Notes: generated by a model from the letters alone, not told the origin. 64,000 bases of DNA from Rhodothermales bacterium (GCA_041391505.1 JAWKNW010000025.1:21069-85068), one strand, 5' to 3'; shown: positions 7,449 to 18,387, numbered from the stretch's first letter. Translations and numbers: made by a program.

Positions 7449-8576
7449 TTAACCGACCTTCGCGCGGCGCGACGCCACGAGCGCGCCTACCACGCATCCG
7501 CCGAAGAGGAGCCCCTCGATGCCGGCGAGGATGACCTGCGTCGTCGTTCCGAAACGCACGTCGCCGAAGAACCGCCCGATGGTGTCCAGCTGGAGCCGCG
7601 ACTCCGCGAAGGACTTGGCCAGGAGGTCCAGACTGCCTCCCAGCAGATGGCCGCCCGCCAGCGCGATCAGGACGCCGATGCATGCGCCCGTGGCCGCTGC
7701 GGCGACGACGGGCCTCCACCACACGCCGGCGTCGACGTCACCTCCCAGGCGCGCGCCCAATCCCACCGCAAAACCGAGCGCGGCGCCTTCCATGCCGCCG
7801 GTGATGCCCGCCGGCGTGCGCCCGAAGAGCAGGTTGAACGCGTCGACGCCCAGCAGCTTCACGCTTCCGCCGATCAGCAGGCCGCCCAGCGTTGCGCCGA
7901 CGATCCGCCACGCCGGCCCCCCGCCCGACGCGTGGTCGGCCGCGGCCATTCCGGCTCCGATGCCGAACCCGCCCACGGTGCCCAGGAAGCCCGTCAGGCT
8001 GATCAGCACGACCAGCACCGAGGCAGTCCCGATCTGCTGATCCACCGGCGAGTAGGCCAGGCCGAAGCCGTAGAGGAGCCCGCCCACGAGACCGGCGACG
8101 GTGCCCCCCAGCGTGCACGCGAGCGCCGTCGCCATGGCCGCCGAAAACGCTGTGTCGCGCCGGGCGGCGGAGTGTATCGTGGCGTGAGATTCGGGTGACG
8201 GCCGGAAGGCCGGCGGCGGCGTGTCCTCGACCGCCGCTTCGTGCGGGCCACCGGGATCGACGGACACCGCCGCGATGAACCGGTAGCCGTGCCGGGGGAC
8301 GGTCTGGATGAACCGGGGGTTTGCGACGTCGTCGCCCAGCTGCCGGCGGATTTCCTTGATGCACTGTGTGAGGGCGCTGTCGCTCACCACCACGTCGTCC
8401 CATACTTCCTGGAAAAACCGATCCTTGACGACGAGCTGTCCCTGCTCCCGCACGAGCAGGACGAGCGCGTCGAAGTAGCGCGCGCTGAGGTCCAGCCGTT
8501 CTTCCTCCCGAAGCAGCGTCCGGTTGGAAACGTCGAGCGTAAAGCCGTCGAAGCGGTAGATCAGGGAATCTTGCAC
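7449..8576 (-). CDS. CadC-like transcriptional regulator with C-terminal multi-pass membrane domain
   Basis: 375 residues. Residues 1-105 are an OmpR/PhoB-type winged helix (YRFDGFTLDVSNRTLL, LSARYFDALVLLVREQGQLV, DSALTQCIKEIRRQLGDD, IQTVPRHGYRF), as in CadC/ToxR. A Pro-rich linker to about 150 is followed not by a single helix and sensor domain but by Gly-rich hydrophobic segments (about 150-180, 190-220, 235-260, 270-310, 345-370), suggesting five or more membrane helices. It probably senses at the membrane and acts on DNA directly. Divergent from the DUF4153-like gene 171 bases away, a plausible target. Confidence 0.8.
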   Translation of the reverse strand: MQDSLIYRFDGFTLDVSNRTLLREEERLDLSARYFDALVLLVREQGQLVVKDRFFQEVWDDVVVSDSALTQCIKEIRRQLGDDVANPRFIQTVPRHGYRFIAAVSVDPGGPHEAAVEDTPPPAFRPSPESHATIHSAARRDTAFSAAMATALACTLGGTVAGLVGGLLYGFGLAYSPVDQQIGTASVLVVLISLTGFLGTVGGFGIGAGMAAADHASGGGPAWRIVGATLGGLLIGGSVKLLGVDAFNLLFGRTPAGITGGMEGAALGFAVGLGARLGGDVDAGVWWRPVVAAAATGACIGVLIALAGGHLLGGSLDLLAKSFAESRLQLDTIGRFFGDVRFGTTTQVILAGIEGLLFGGCVVGALVASRRAKVG

Positions 8577-8747
8577 GATGCTTATGAAATGCTCAGATGT
8601 CGCTCATGCCCCTCACAAGCCATGGAGGCATATTACGGCCGGGTTGGTACTCCTGCAAAATGGCCGGACATCGGGAGCCGGCACAGGAGCCGAGCCCGGG
8701 AAGGACGTCAGGTCCTGCCGCATTATCTGAAAACCAACGAGCCGTCC

Positions 8748-10058
8748 ATGACACAGCAACAAGACATCGAAGCGGCGAGCGGGGATCCCGCGCGTCTCGA
8801 GCAACTTTACCGTAGCGCCCGCGAAGCCGGCCGCGAAGCCGACTTCCGGGAAGCGCTCCGGCACTGCGCGGAAGCCAGTCCGGGCGACGTGCTGTTCGAA
8901 GCCTGGGCGCACCGGCTCGACGTACCGGTCGTCAAAAAGGAAGCCGCCGGCGGCGACCGGCGCTGGCTGCCCCTCATCGGCGGAAGTGTGGCGCTCGGCG
9001 TCCTGAGCGCCCTCCTCGCGGGAGGCCAGCCCCCCGTGCCGGCGCCGGGCGAGGCCACCACGCTGTTCTGGGTGAGCTGGGGGCCGATGATGGCGCTGGG
9101 CCTGCTCGCCTACCTGGCCTGGGTGCAGCGCGCGAAGGAAAACGTGACGCGCTACGCGGTGGCCGCCGTGGCCGTCGTCGTGCTGGCGCTGTATGTCGGT
9201 CTGGTGCTGAGCCCGCGGACCGGCGACGTGGCGGAGCTGACGGCGGTCCACCTCCCGCTGCTGTGCTGGGCGATCGTCGGAGCTGCTCTATGCTTCGGGT
9301 ATCGCGACCCCGAGCGGCAGGCTTATGGCTTCCTCGTCAAGTCCGTCGAAAGCGTGCTGACGGGCGGGATTTTCTTCGGCGCCGGCGTGCTGTTCATCGG
9401 TCTCACCGTCGGCATCTTCAAGGTGCTGGGCATCGCGTTGCCGGAGGAGGAGCTGGTGGTCGTGGTGGCCTGGGGTGTGGGCGCCATCCCGTTGCTCGCG
9501 GTGGGGAGCGCCTTCGACGCGACCCGGACGCCGGCGGCGCAGGACGAACAGGCCGGCATGGCGCGCACCCTGCGCATCCTGGCCCGGCTCATCCTGCCCC
9601 TCGCGCTCGGCGTCCTGGTCGTCTACGTGCTCTGGTTTATCCCTGTTTATTTCCTGAAGGCGTTCGAGGAGCGGGAGGTGCTGCTGGTCTATAACGCGAC
9701 CATCGTCGCGATTCTGGTGCTGCTGACCGTCGTCGTTTCCGGTCCGCTGGATGCCGGACGAGGATCGCTGCTGCGGTACGGCGTGCTGGCCCTCGGCGCG
9801 CTCACCCTGATCCTCAACGCGTATGCCCTGGCGGCGGTAGCCGGTCGGGCGCTCGATGCCGGCCTGACCCCGAACCGCCTGGCTGTGATCGGCTGGAACG
9901 TGACGACGCTCCTGATCCTGTCGACCGTCGGCTTGCGTCTCTGGAAGCACCGCCTGCAGCCGTGGCTGCCCGTCTTCCGGGCGTCGATGGGGATGGTCGC
10001 CGGGCTGGCGGCCGTATGGGGCGTCCTGCTGCTGCTGCTCCTGCCCCTGTTCCCGTAA
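8748..10058 (+). CDS. Polytopic membrane protein, DUF4153-like
   Basis: 436 residues from ATG 8748 (an open frame extends upstream to 8241 but only as antisense of the regulator). Residues 1-65 form a soluble, acidic helical part with the phrase LEQLYRSAREAGREADFREALRHCAE. About eleven hydrophobic helices follow from residue 72. LPLLCWAIVGAALCFGYRDPERQAYGFLVKSVESVLTGGIFFGAG and the later IPVYFLKAFEERE fit DUF4153. Function unknown. Likely controlled by the divergent CadC-like protein. Confidence 0.7.
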   Translation: MTQQQDIEAASGDPARLEQLYRSAREAGREADFREALRHCAEASPGDVLFEAWAHRLDVPVVKKEAAGGDRRWLPLIGGSVALGVLSALLAGGQPPVPAPGEATTLFWVSWGPMMALGLLAYLAWVQRAKENVTRYAVAAVAVVVLALYVGLVLSPRTGDVAELTAVHLPLLCWAIVGAALCFGYRDPERQAYGFLVKSVESVLTGGIFFGAGVLFIGLTVGIFKVLGIALPEEELVVVVAWGVGAIPLLAVGSAFDATRTPAAQDEQAGMARTLRILARLILPLALGVLVVYVLWFIPVYFLKAFEEREVLLVYNATIVAILVLLTVVVSGPLDAGRGSLLRYGVLALGALTLILNAYALAAVAGRALDAGLTPNRLAVIGWNVTTLLILSTVGLRLWKHRLQPWLPVFRASMGMVAGLAAVWGVLLLLLLPLFP

Positions 10059-10118
10059 CCCGCGCCGGAATCGCCCGGATCGCCGGGATGCCGAACCGCG
10101 CAACAGACTTCGACCATC

Positions 10119-10940
10119 ATGGACCGATCGACTTCATACCGCCTTCCTCTTTCGTCCCAGGTGTGGGTCAACCACTTCCGCGAGAACCTGAAGGAAACCC
10201 GGATAAACTGGCGTCTTCCGGCCATTCTGGATACCACGTGGGATAAAAAACTGATTCGCTCGCTCCAGGCCTGGCAGCGCGGCGAGACATCGGATGGCGC
10301 GCACCTCCTCCGGGCCGCACGCGCGTATGCGGAGCGGGTCGACGACCCCGACTACGTGACGGCCATCACCCTCTTCATCCAGGAGGAACAGAAACACGGC
10401 GAAAATCTCGGCAAATACCTCGATGCGATCGGCGCGCCGCGGCTTGTGTTCGATCTCGGCGACTGGCTGTTTCGGCGCGTGCGGTATTTTAACACCAGCA
10501 TGGAGCTGTGGACGATCACCGTGATCACGGTCGAGCTGTTCGCCCAGTTCTATTATGCCGCGCTCGCCAGAGCATCCCACTGCCCCCTGCTCACCCAGGT
10601 GTGCAGGGACATCCTGCTCGATGAATCGCACCACATCCGGTTTCAGGCCGAGCGGTTGCAGACGCTTCTCAAGGATCGCCGCAGCACGCTGCGTCGTCTT
10701 TCAAAATGGGGCTACCGAGGCTTGTTTTACGGGGTGGCTCTGAGCGTCTGGGTCGGGCACGGCGTCGTGTTTCGGAAAGGAGGCTGGTCTTTTGCGCGCT
10801 ACTGGAGCACGTCGAGCCGGCGTTTTTCAAGACTCATGTCGGGGCTCGATGCCGCACCGGACGGGCTGCCGGCCCGGGCGGCGCAGCGCGACAGTCCCGT
10901 GCGGGCGCGTGCGCGCACCGTGTTGCCGTCGCTGGAGTGA
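10119..10940 (+). CDS. Ferritin-like (diiron) superfamily protein
   Basis: 273 residues, soluble. A four-helix region spans about 60-195. TLFIQEEQKHGENLGKYL (about 88-105) supplies E and H of one ExxH-type pair, and ILLDESHHIRFQAE (about 165-178) supplies the second, with extra Glu residues in the SMELWTITVITVELFAQFYY helix between them. This pattern suits a non-haem diiron carboxylate site. The last about 60 residues are Arg/Ala-rich and low complexity. No partner gene indicates the reaction. Confidence 0.65.
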   Translation: MDRSTSYRLPLSSQVWVNHFRENLKETRINWRLPAILDTTWDKKLIRSLQAWQRGETSDGAHLLRAARAYAERVDDPDYVTAITLFIQEEQKHGENLGKYLDAIGAPRLVFDLGDWLFRRVRYFNTSMELWTITVITVELFAQFYYAALARASHCPLLTQVCRDILLDESHHIRFQAERLQTLLKDRRSTLRRLSKWGYRGLFYGVALSVWVGHGVVFRKGGWSFARYWSTSSRRFSRLMSGLDAAPDGLPARAAQRDSPVRARARTVLPSLE

Positions 10941-11055
10941 TTGCTCCCGCCTTCTTCTATCACGCTGCGGCCGGTAGCGTGATGAGGTCCGCTGGGAGGT
11001 GCTTTCGACGTTCGCGCACAATTTTTCGTCATCACGGAGCACTGGGGAGGCTGCT

Positions 11056-11523
11056 ATGAGGCACGCTATCGCCATACGGCCTGTTCGACCGAACGAGTTA
11101 ACGACCCTCAACCGGATCGCCCGGGCCGCCAAGGCGCACTGGGGCTATGCCGAGGAGCTGCTCGACGCCTGGCAGGATGACCTGACCGTCGACCCCGGGA
11201 CGCTGGCAGATCGTCCAGTATTCGTCGCGGAGGATGCCGCCGGCCCCGCCGGCTTCATCCAGGTTGCCACCGACACGACGCCCTGGGAGATCTGGGCGCT
11301 ATGGGTGTCGCCGGACCGGATGCGACGGGGGATCGGCCGCGCGCTGGTCGAGCAGGCTTGCCGGTTCGCGCGCGATGCCGGCATCGCCGAACTGGGCATC
11401 GATGCGGATCCGAATGCCGAGGCGTTTTATCGGGCGATGGGTGCGAGGCGCGTCGGGAGCGTGCCGGCGCCTATCGCCGGCGAGCCGGACCGGGCGCGGC
11501 CTCAACTCGTGCTTCCTGCGTGA
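11056..11523 (+). CDS. GNAT family N-acetyltransferase
   Basis: 155 residues. ATG 11056 is preceded by a rare clear Shine-Dalgarno-like run (GGGGAGG, 11044-11050) and gives the normal GNAT length. AIRPVRPNELTTLNRIARAAKAHWGY opens the fold, and WALWVSPDRMRRGIGRALVEQA (about 81-102) is the acetyl-CoA loop (motif A, RRGIGRA). DPNAEAFYRAMGARRVGSVPAP is motif B. The ending AGEPDRARPQL resembles small-molecule GNATs. Substrate unknown. Confidence 0.88.
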   Translation: MRHAIAIRPVRPNELTTLNRIARAAKAHWGYAEELLDAWQDDLTVDPGTLADRPVFVAEDAAGPAGFIQVATDTTPWEIWALWVSPDRMRRGIGRALVEQACRFARDAGIAELGIDADPNAEAFYRAMGARRVGSVPAPIAGEPDRARPQLVLPA

Positions 11524-11669
11524 TCCGGCGTCACCTGGTGTGTCGTGCCGCTGCGGTCGGCCGGTGATAGGGTAGAGACCCTCCGAGCCGGTCATTGGAC
11601 GCCCGTTGATGCCATCTATGGAGACGCAATATATTGCATCTTTGCGCACGTTGACCTGTCCAGACCCAC

Positions 11670-12434
11670 ATGATTCGATTCTTCAGGAGCATCCGCCAGA
11701 AGCTGCTGGTGGAGAACCGGTTCACGAAGTATCTCGTGTATGCCCTGGGCGAGATCGTGCTCGTCGTCATCGGCATCCTGATCGCGCTGCAGGTCAACAA
11801 CTGGAACGAGCACCGAAAGTCGCTGGCCCGCGAACAGAAATATCTGGTGGCGATCCGTGGTGAACTCAGGAATAATCTCGCATCGCTTAATCGAGAAAAG
11901 GCCAGGCTTGCCGCAGCGCTGGAGGCGCAACGCATGCTCATCCGGCTAGTCGAGGCGGAAACGGATACCGTGAGCGAACGCTTCCTGTCGACGCTCTTAG
12001 GACGGTCGTTCTCCGACGAAATCGCGCTGCCGTACGAACACGGGGTGTTTACCGAGCTGTTGAGCACGGGAGGGCTCAGCGACCTCACGAACGACAGCAT
12101 CAAGACGGAGATTGCATCCTGGGATGGCAAGATGCGCGACGTGGAGTTACAGGAGGCGGAGCTGGCGTTGTACCGCAACACCATCACCCAGTATTTTATC
12201 GACCACATCGACTTCAAGACCATGTTCGCCGATCCGGGACGGACCGCGATGGCGAAGGATGGCCGGTCGCTGGCAAACCACAGCAACCTGCACCTGTTGC
12301 ACGATCAGACGTTCGAGAATTATCTGTTGCTGTACCAGGTGCTGGGGGACGTGCAGTATGAGATGAAGTACCCCGCACTGGAAGCCGACATCCAGACCTT
12401 GCTGGATCGTGTGGAGCGCGAAATCGATGGGTGA
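11670..12434 (+). CDS. DUF6090 family membrane-anchored protein
   Basis: 254 residues. The opening VENRFTKYLVYALGEIVLVVIGILIALQVNNWNE is the signature of DUF6090: one membrane helix at about 24-42 ending in QVNNWNE, then a long mainly helical soluble part (coiled-coil-like to about 100). Family is common in Bacteroidota and function is unknown. CATCTTTG at 11637-11644 could be its -7 box. A distant relative lies at 57763. Convergent with the NAD(P)-binding gene, separated by 17 bases. Confidence 0.8.
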   Translation: MIRFFRSIRQKLLVENRFTKYLVYALGEIVLVVIGILIALQVNNWNEHRKSLAREQKYLVAIRGELRNNLASLNREKARLAAALEAQRMLIRLVEAETDTVSERFLSTLLGRSFSDEIALPYEHGVFTELLSTGGLSDLTNDSIKTEIASWDGKMRDVELQEAELALYRNTITQYFIDHIDFKTMFADPGRTAMAKDGRSLANHSNLHLLHDQTFENYLLLYQVLGDVQYEMKYPALEADIQTLLDRVEREIDG

Positions 12435-12451
12435 TGCTTCCCCATCAAAAT

Positions 12452-13114
12452 CTAGGCTTGCATCGCCAGCGCCCTGATATCCGGTGGCTCCAGGATGCGT
12501 TTGGGCGCCCCGTTGCGGGCGGCTTCCAGCATCGCCAGCCCCACCTCTTTCGAATTGAGGATGTAGCCCGGTGCGACCTTGCGCGCCAGCCATACGACCG
12601 GGGCGAATACGGCATAAAGCCCATTGTACCAGGCCGTTCTCGAGCGCACCCCGTCTACCGGCTGGATGACGCCGGGTCGGAACATGTAGGCGGCCTTGAA
12701 GGGCATCGCCAGCAGGTCTTGCTCTGTCTTCCCCTTGACGCGGCTCCACATGGCCGCCGCGTTGCCGGTGCCCTGGCCCGAGACGTAGATGAACGTCATC
12801 CCCGGATTGAGCCGGCCCAGCAGCGCGCCGGCGTGGACCGGCATGTCGTGGTTGATGCGCGTGTAGCCGGCCTCGTCGAGGCCGATGGCGGAAGCGCCCA
12901 GGCAGTAGAAGCAGGCGTCGTACTCCTCCAGCTGCGTGGTGACGGGCGAGAGATCCAGCAGGTCGGGATGGGCGATCTCCCGGAGTTTGGCGTGCGAGCG
13001 CCCGGTCGGCTGGCGGCCGACGGTGACGACGCGGTCGACGTCGCCGGCGCGCAGGCATTCCTGCAGCACGCCCTGGCCGACCATCCCGGTGGCGCCGAAA
13101 AGGATGATGTTCAT
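12452..13114 (-). CDS. NAD(P)-binding Rossmann-fold epimerase-like protein
   Basis: 220 residues from ATG 13114. MNIILFGATGMVGQGVLQECL is a GxTGxxG dinucleotide-binding loop at the N-terminus, so the longer upstream frame is not used. TVGRQPTG, DACFYCLGASAIG, FIYVSGQGTG and the later MFRPGVIQP are typical of short atypical SDR proteins related to the HTATIP2/YwnB type. Substrate unknown. The 5' flank carries a 14-base-arm inverted repeat (13136-13165) shared with the divergent SRPBCC gene. Confidence 0.85.
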   Translation of the reverse strand: MNIILFGATGMVGQGVLQECLRAGDVDRVVTVGRQPTGRSHAKLREIAHPDLLDLSPVTTQLEEYDACFYCLGASAIGLDEAGYTRINHDMPVHAGALLGRLNPGMTFIYVSGQGTGNAAAMWSRVKGKTEQDLLAMPFKAAYMFRPGVIQPVDGVRSRTAWYNGLYAVFAPVVWLARKVAPGYILNSKEVGLAMLEAARNGAPKRILEPPDIRALAMQA

Positions 13115-13135
13115 GGGGTTTCTCGACGTCAAAAG

Positions 13136-13165
13136 ACCTTTTGGGTCTTCAAAGACCCGAAAGGT
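13136..13165. repeat. Intergenic inverted repeat with 14-base arms
   Basis: ACCTTTTGGGTCTT (13136-13149) and AAGACCCGAAAGGT (13152-13165) pair with one mismatch around a two-base loop. It lies between the divergent starts at 13114 and 13279, 22 bases before the Rossmann gene start. There is no T-tract, so a terminator is unlikely. Confidence 0.65.
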
Positions 13166-13223
13166 TTCGTTGCGAAACACGCCACCCAATATCGACAACC
13201 CTGCGTCAGGCGCGCAAACGCCG

Positions 13224-13230
13224 TATCTTG
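13224..13230 (+). promoter_or_regulatory. TATCTTG, candidate -7 box
   Basis: Within CCGTATCTTGG, an 11-mer also found ahead of the genes at 49021 and 54871. A CTG lies 20 bases upstream at 13201-13203. It is 48 bases before the SRPBCC start at 13279. Confidence 0.4.
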
Positions 13231-13278
13231 GTACGGCCCGATGGGCTCGCTTCTATTCCGCATCTTTCTCCAAACCGC

Positions 13279-13698
13279 ATGTCGACCTTTTCCACCTTGC
13301 GTCACATCCTCGCAACGCCTGCCGCTGTCTTCGCCGCGATCAGCGATCCCGTGCGCCTCGCCCGCTGGTGGGGGCCGGACGGGTTCACCAACACGTTCGA
13401 GATCTGCGAATTCGAGGCCGGCGGCCGATGGATCTTCACGATGCACGGTCCGAACGGCGCCGCCTATGCGAATGAGTCCGTTTTCGAGGAAATCGTCCCC
13501 GACACCCTCGTTCGGATCCGGCATGTTTCGCCGCCGCACTTCGTGTTGACCGTCGCGCTCGAACCGCGCGGCGCGGGCACGCTCGTGACGTGGGAGCAGG
13601 TGTTCGCGGATGCCGATGTCGCCGAACGCGTCCGCCACATCGTGGAGCCGTCAAACGAGCAGAACCTGGATCGGCTGATGGTTGAGGTGGCCGGGTAG
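13279..13698 (+). CDS. SRPBCC (AHSA1-like) domain protein
   Basis: 139 residues from ATG 13279; earlier in-frame codons lie in the promoter region. LRHILATPAAVFAAISDPVRLARWWGPDGFTNTFEICEFEAGGRWIFTMHGPNG is the standard AHSA1/polyketide-cyclase-like opening (RWWGP, GGRW). VTWEQVFADADVAERVRHIV and the final NLDRLMVEVAG complete the fold. Ligand unknown; such genes are often near DGPF or ECF genes but not here. Preceded by TATCTTG at 13224. Confidence 0.88.
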   Translation: MSTFSTLRHILATPAAVFAAISDPVRLARWWGPDGFTNTFEICEFEAGGRWIFTMHGPNGAAYANESVFEEIVPDTLVRIRHVSPPHFVLTVALEPRGAGTLVTWEQVFADADVAERVRHIVEPSNEQNLDRLMVEVAG

Positions 13699-13831
13699 CG
13701 GGTAGCGGGTAGAAAGGCGTCGAAGGGGTTCAGATCCGCGCCGTGTCAGGGCCGAACGCACGCCGGCGTACGGAACTCCCGGTAATTCCGCATGGCGGCC
13801 GACAGGGAGGAACGTACCCCCCTCCAGGCCG

Positions 13832-13838
13832 TACCTTG
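13832..13838 (+). promoter_or_regulatory. TACCTTG, candidate -7 box of katG
   Basis: Single-base variant of the recurrent TATCTTG, in context CCGTACCTTGG, 69 bases before the katG start. No clear -33 TTG. Confidence 0.3.
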
Positions 13839-13907
13839 GCGCCAGCGCGACCCTCAATTCGCGCACCCACCTCGCAGTCAAACCACCCGCATACGATAGA
13901 AGAAGCC

Positions 13908-16088
<2,181 letters not shown>

Positions 16089-16114
16089 TCGCGGGTCCTG
16101 GTCAGCGATCGAGA

Positions 16115-16160
16115 CGGCCCCGGCCGCCGGTGGAAACGCCGGCGCCGGGGCCGATTTTTT
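16115..16160 (+). terminator. Rho-independent terminator of katG
   Basis: GC-rich stem CGGCCCCGGCCGCCGG (16115-16130) and its partner GCCGGCGCCGGGGCCG (16138-16153) around a 7-base loop, followed by six T at 16155-16160, starting 26 bases after the katG stop. Confidence 0.85.
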
Positions 16161-16197
16161 GGGGTCCACATCGACGATCCGCGCAGTACCCGACGCC

Positions 16198-16238
16198 CTT
16201 AAAAAGAAAAAGCCCGACCATCACATGGCCGGGCTTTT
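16198..16238. terminator. Bidirectional terminator between katG and cspA
   Basis: Stem GCCCG-CCAT / ATGG-CGGGC at 16212-16234, flanked by an A-rich run (16201-16211) on the left and TTTT on the right. On the minus strand the A run reads as a T tract, fitting termination of cspA, whose stop is about 45 bases away. Confidence 0.8.
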
Positions 16239-16278
16239 CCTGTCTACATCGTGCGCGGGAGATGATCCCGGGCAAAAT

Positions 16279-16488
16279 CTAGTTGAAGCGCTTCACGTTC
16301 GCCGCGCTCAGGCCTTTCGGCGTGCGCTCGACTTCGTATTCGACTTCTTCGCCATCGCGAAGACCTTCGTCGTAGCCGAGGCCGGCGACGCTGTTGCGAT
16401 GCACAAAAATGTCCTTGCTGCCATCAGCGGGTTCAATAAAGCCGAAGCCTTTTTCGGTGTTGAACCACTTTACTTTACCGTTAGCCAT
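16279..16488 (-). CDS. Cold-shock protein, CspA family
   Basis: 69 residues, one OB-fold cold-shock domain. GKVKWFNTEKGFGFIEP carries RNP1 (KGFGFI) and KDIFVHRNSV carries RNP2 (DIFVH). It binds single-stranded RNA/DNA and acts as an RNA chaperone. The gene is monocistronic, ending before the bidirectional terminator at 16198-16238. The region upstream to about 16640 has no gene and could hold a cold-shock leader, but I could not identify its promoter. Confidence 0.95.
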   Translation of the reverse strand: MANGKVKWFNTEKGFGFIEPADGSKDIFVHRNSVAGLGYDEGLRDGEEVEYEVERTPKGLSAANVKRFN

Positions 16489-16840
16489 TGTATTGTTCGT
16501 TGTGTTTCTCCACTGAACGCGAATATCAAGATCAACCAGTGGAGTCTAAACCAGCAACGGGTAGAAGAGCCAACGGGGGAGTCGAAATACCGAATCAGTG
16601 AGGTGTCAGAGTAACAGGGTGTAGTGGCCAGTTAACGCACGAACGCCCGAATGGTTCGCACCCGGTGCCGAAAGAGTGCCGCGAGGGCGTGAATATCACG
16701 CGCATATTTGCTGAAAACGGGGTTTGCGGTGACGCTCCTCCCCCCGCCTCCAGCGACGCGGCGCGCATTCTGTTTGGACCCGAGGCGGACGTTGCGTAGG
16801 ATAGGGACGCAGTCCTGTACACCACCCGGTTTCTGAGGCC
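16489..16840. other. Gene-free divergent region between cspA and the sheath gene
   Basis: 352 bases holding the cspA 5' region and the upstream region of the tail-sheath gene. TTTG at 16773-16776 and TAGGAT at 16797-16802, 20 bases apart, could be a promoter for the sheath gene. I see no convincing gene, RNA or repeat in it. Confidence 0.5.
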
Positions 16841-18370
16841 ATGGCCAAATACAAAACACCCGGCGTGTATATCACCGAGACGTCCGCGTTCCCCGCTACG
16901 GTCGTGCCGGTGGATACCGCCGTCCCGGCGTTTGTCGGCTATACGGAGAGGGCGGCGTACGCCGGCACATCGCTACGCGGCGTGCCCCGGCGCATCACGT
17001 CGTTCGCAGAGTACGAGGCCTGCTTCGGCGGGAGCCCGGCGTTTGGCTTTCAGATCGAGGAAGCGGACCCTGCGGAGGCCGATTTTACCGCCGGCGCCAT
17101 GGCGTACAGGCTGCTACAGACCGACGGCCTGTTTCTCCTCCACCGGTGCCTGCGGCATTTCTTTGCAAACGGGGGAGGCGCCTGCTACATCGTCTCGGTA
17201 GGGGATTACGCCGAGCCGATCGACGCCGGCCGGCTCGGCGACGGCATCGCCGCGCTCGAGCGCGAACGCGACGTCACCGTGCTCGTCGCTCCGGAAACGA
17301 CGCGGCTCGATGCCGTGGGAAGCAGCGCGGTGCACCGGGCCATGCTCGCCCACAGCGGCGGGCGGATGAAAAACCGTTGTGCGATCCTCGACATCCGGGA
17401 CGGTCATCGGCCGCGTAACGACCCCTCGGGGGATGCCATCGACGCCTTTCGCGCCGGCGTGGGTGCGGCCTACCTGGACTTCGGGGCGGCCTATTACCCC
17501 TGGCTGAACACGACCGTCGTGGGCCCCGACGAGATCTTGTACACCGCCTTCGCCCCCGTCGAGCGGTTGCAGGCCCTCTTGCGCGAGGAACTGGGCGTCC
17601 CCGAGGCGGTCGACCCCTGCGCGCCGGCCGCCGTGAAGCAGCTGGCCGCGGCGATTGCCGATATCGCGTCGACCTGGGACGCGGCGTCGCCGGCCGAACG
17701 CGCCGCGAAGCAGCAGGAAGTGAACCTCAACCTCCTCGCGATCAGTCCGCTCTTCCACCAGATGTGTGATGCCGCCCGGCTAAAAGCCAACCTGCTGCCG
17801 CCGGCCGCCGCGATGGCGGGCCTCTACACGATGGTGGACAACAGCCGGGGCGTCTGGAAAGCGCCGGCGAATGTGTCGCTGAACGCCGTCGTGTCGCCGG
17901 CCGTCGCCATCTCGCAGGCCGAGCAGGAGGACCTCAACGTCGATCCCGTATCCGGTAAATCCGTCAACGCCATCCGCACCTTCATCGGCCAGGGCGTGCT
18001 GGTCTGGGGCGCGCGGACGCTGGACGGCAACAGCGCGGACTGGCGCTATATCAACGTGCGCCGAACGATGCTCATGGTGGAGGAATCCATCCGCATCGCG
18101 CTGAAGGCGTTCGTCTTCGAGCCCAACGACGCCAACACGTGGGCGACGGTCCGGTCCATGATTTCCAATTTTCTGACGGGGATATGGAAGGCCGGCGGGC
18201 TGGCCGGCGCAACGCCGAATGACGCCTTCGGCGTGCGCGTGGGCCTGGGAGAGACCATGACGGCGCAGGATATCCTGGATGGGCTGCTGCGCGTGACCGT
18301 CTTCGTCGCGATCACCCGGCCCGCCGAATTTATCGTCCTCAACCTCGAACTCAAGCTAACGCCCCCCTGA
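16841..18370 (+). CDS. Contractile tail sheath family protein (phage/eCIS type), orphan
   Basis: 509 residues. KTPGVYITETSAFPATVVPVDTAVPAFVGYTERA is the conserved opening of tail sheath proteins of extracellular contractile injection systems and myophages. The C-terminal domain is also present: NVRRTMLMVEESIRIALKAFVFEPNDANTWATVRSMISNFLTGIWKAGGLAGATPNDAFGV and a final FIVLNLELKLTP. A sheath normally needs tube, baseplate, spike and ATPase genes; none are adjacent, and a VOC gene follows after 17 bases. Either a remnant or a stand-alone homologue. No frameshift is visible. Confidence 0.85.
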   Translation: MAKYKTPGVYITETSAFPATVVPVDTAVPAFVGYTERAAYAGTSLRGVPRRITSFAEYEACFGGSPAFGFQIEEADPAEADFTAGAMAYRLLQTDGLFLLHRCLRHFFANGGGACYIVSVGDYAEPIDAGRLGDGIAALERERDVTVLVAPETTRLDAVGSSAVHRAMLAHSGGRMKNRCAILDIRDGHRPRNDPSGDAIDAFRAGVGAAYLDFGAAYYPWLNTTVVGPDEILYTAFAPVERLQALLREELGVPEAVDPCAPAAVKQLAAAIADIASTWDAASPAERAAKQQEVNLNLLAISPLFHQMCDAARLKANLLPPAAAMAGLYTMVDNSRGVWKAPANVSLNAVVSPAVAISQAEQEDLNVDPVSGKSVNAIRTFIGQGVLVWGARTLDGNSADWRYINVRRTMLMVEESIRIALKAFVFEPNDANTWATVRSMISNFLTGIWKAGGLAGATPNDAFGVRVGLGETMTAQDILDGLLRVTVFVAITRPAEFIVLNLELKLTPP

Positions 18371-18387
18371 CCGGAGGTCTTTCCCCC

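Noticed and set aside
8241..8747. Upstream extension of the DUF4153-like gene
   Set aside because: It is only the antisense of the CadC-like regulator; the real protein starts at 8748.
12426..12446. Hairpin GATGGG...CCCATC between convergent genes as terminator
   Set aside because: Short stem, and no T run follows on either strand.
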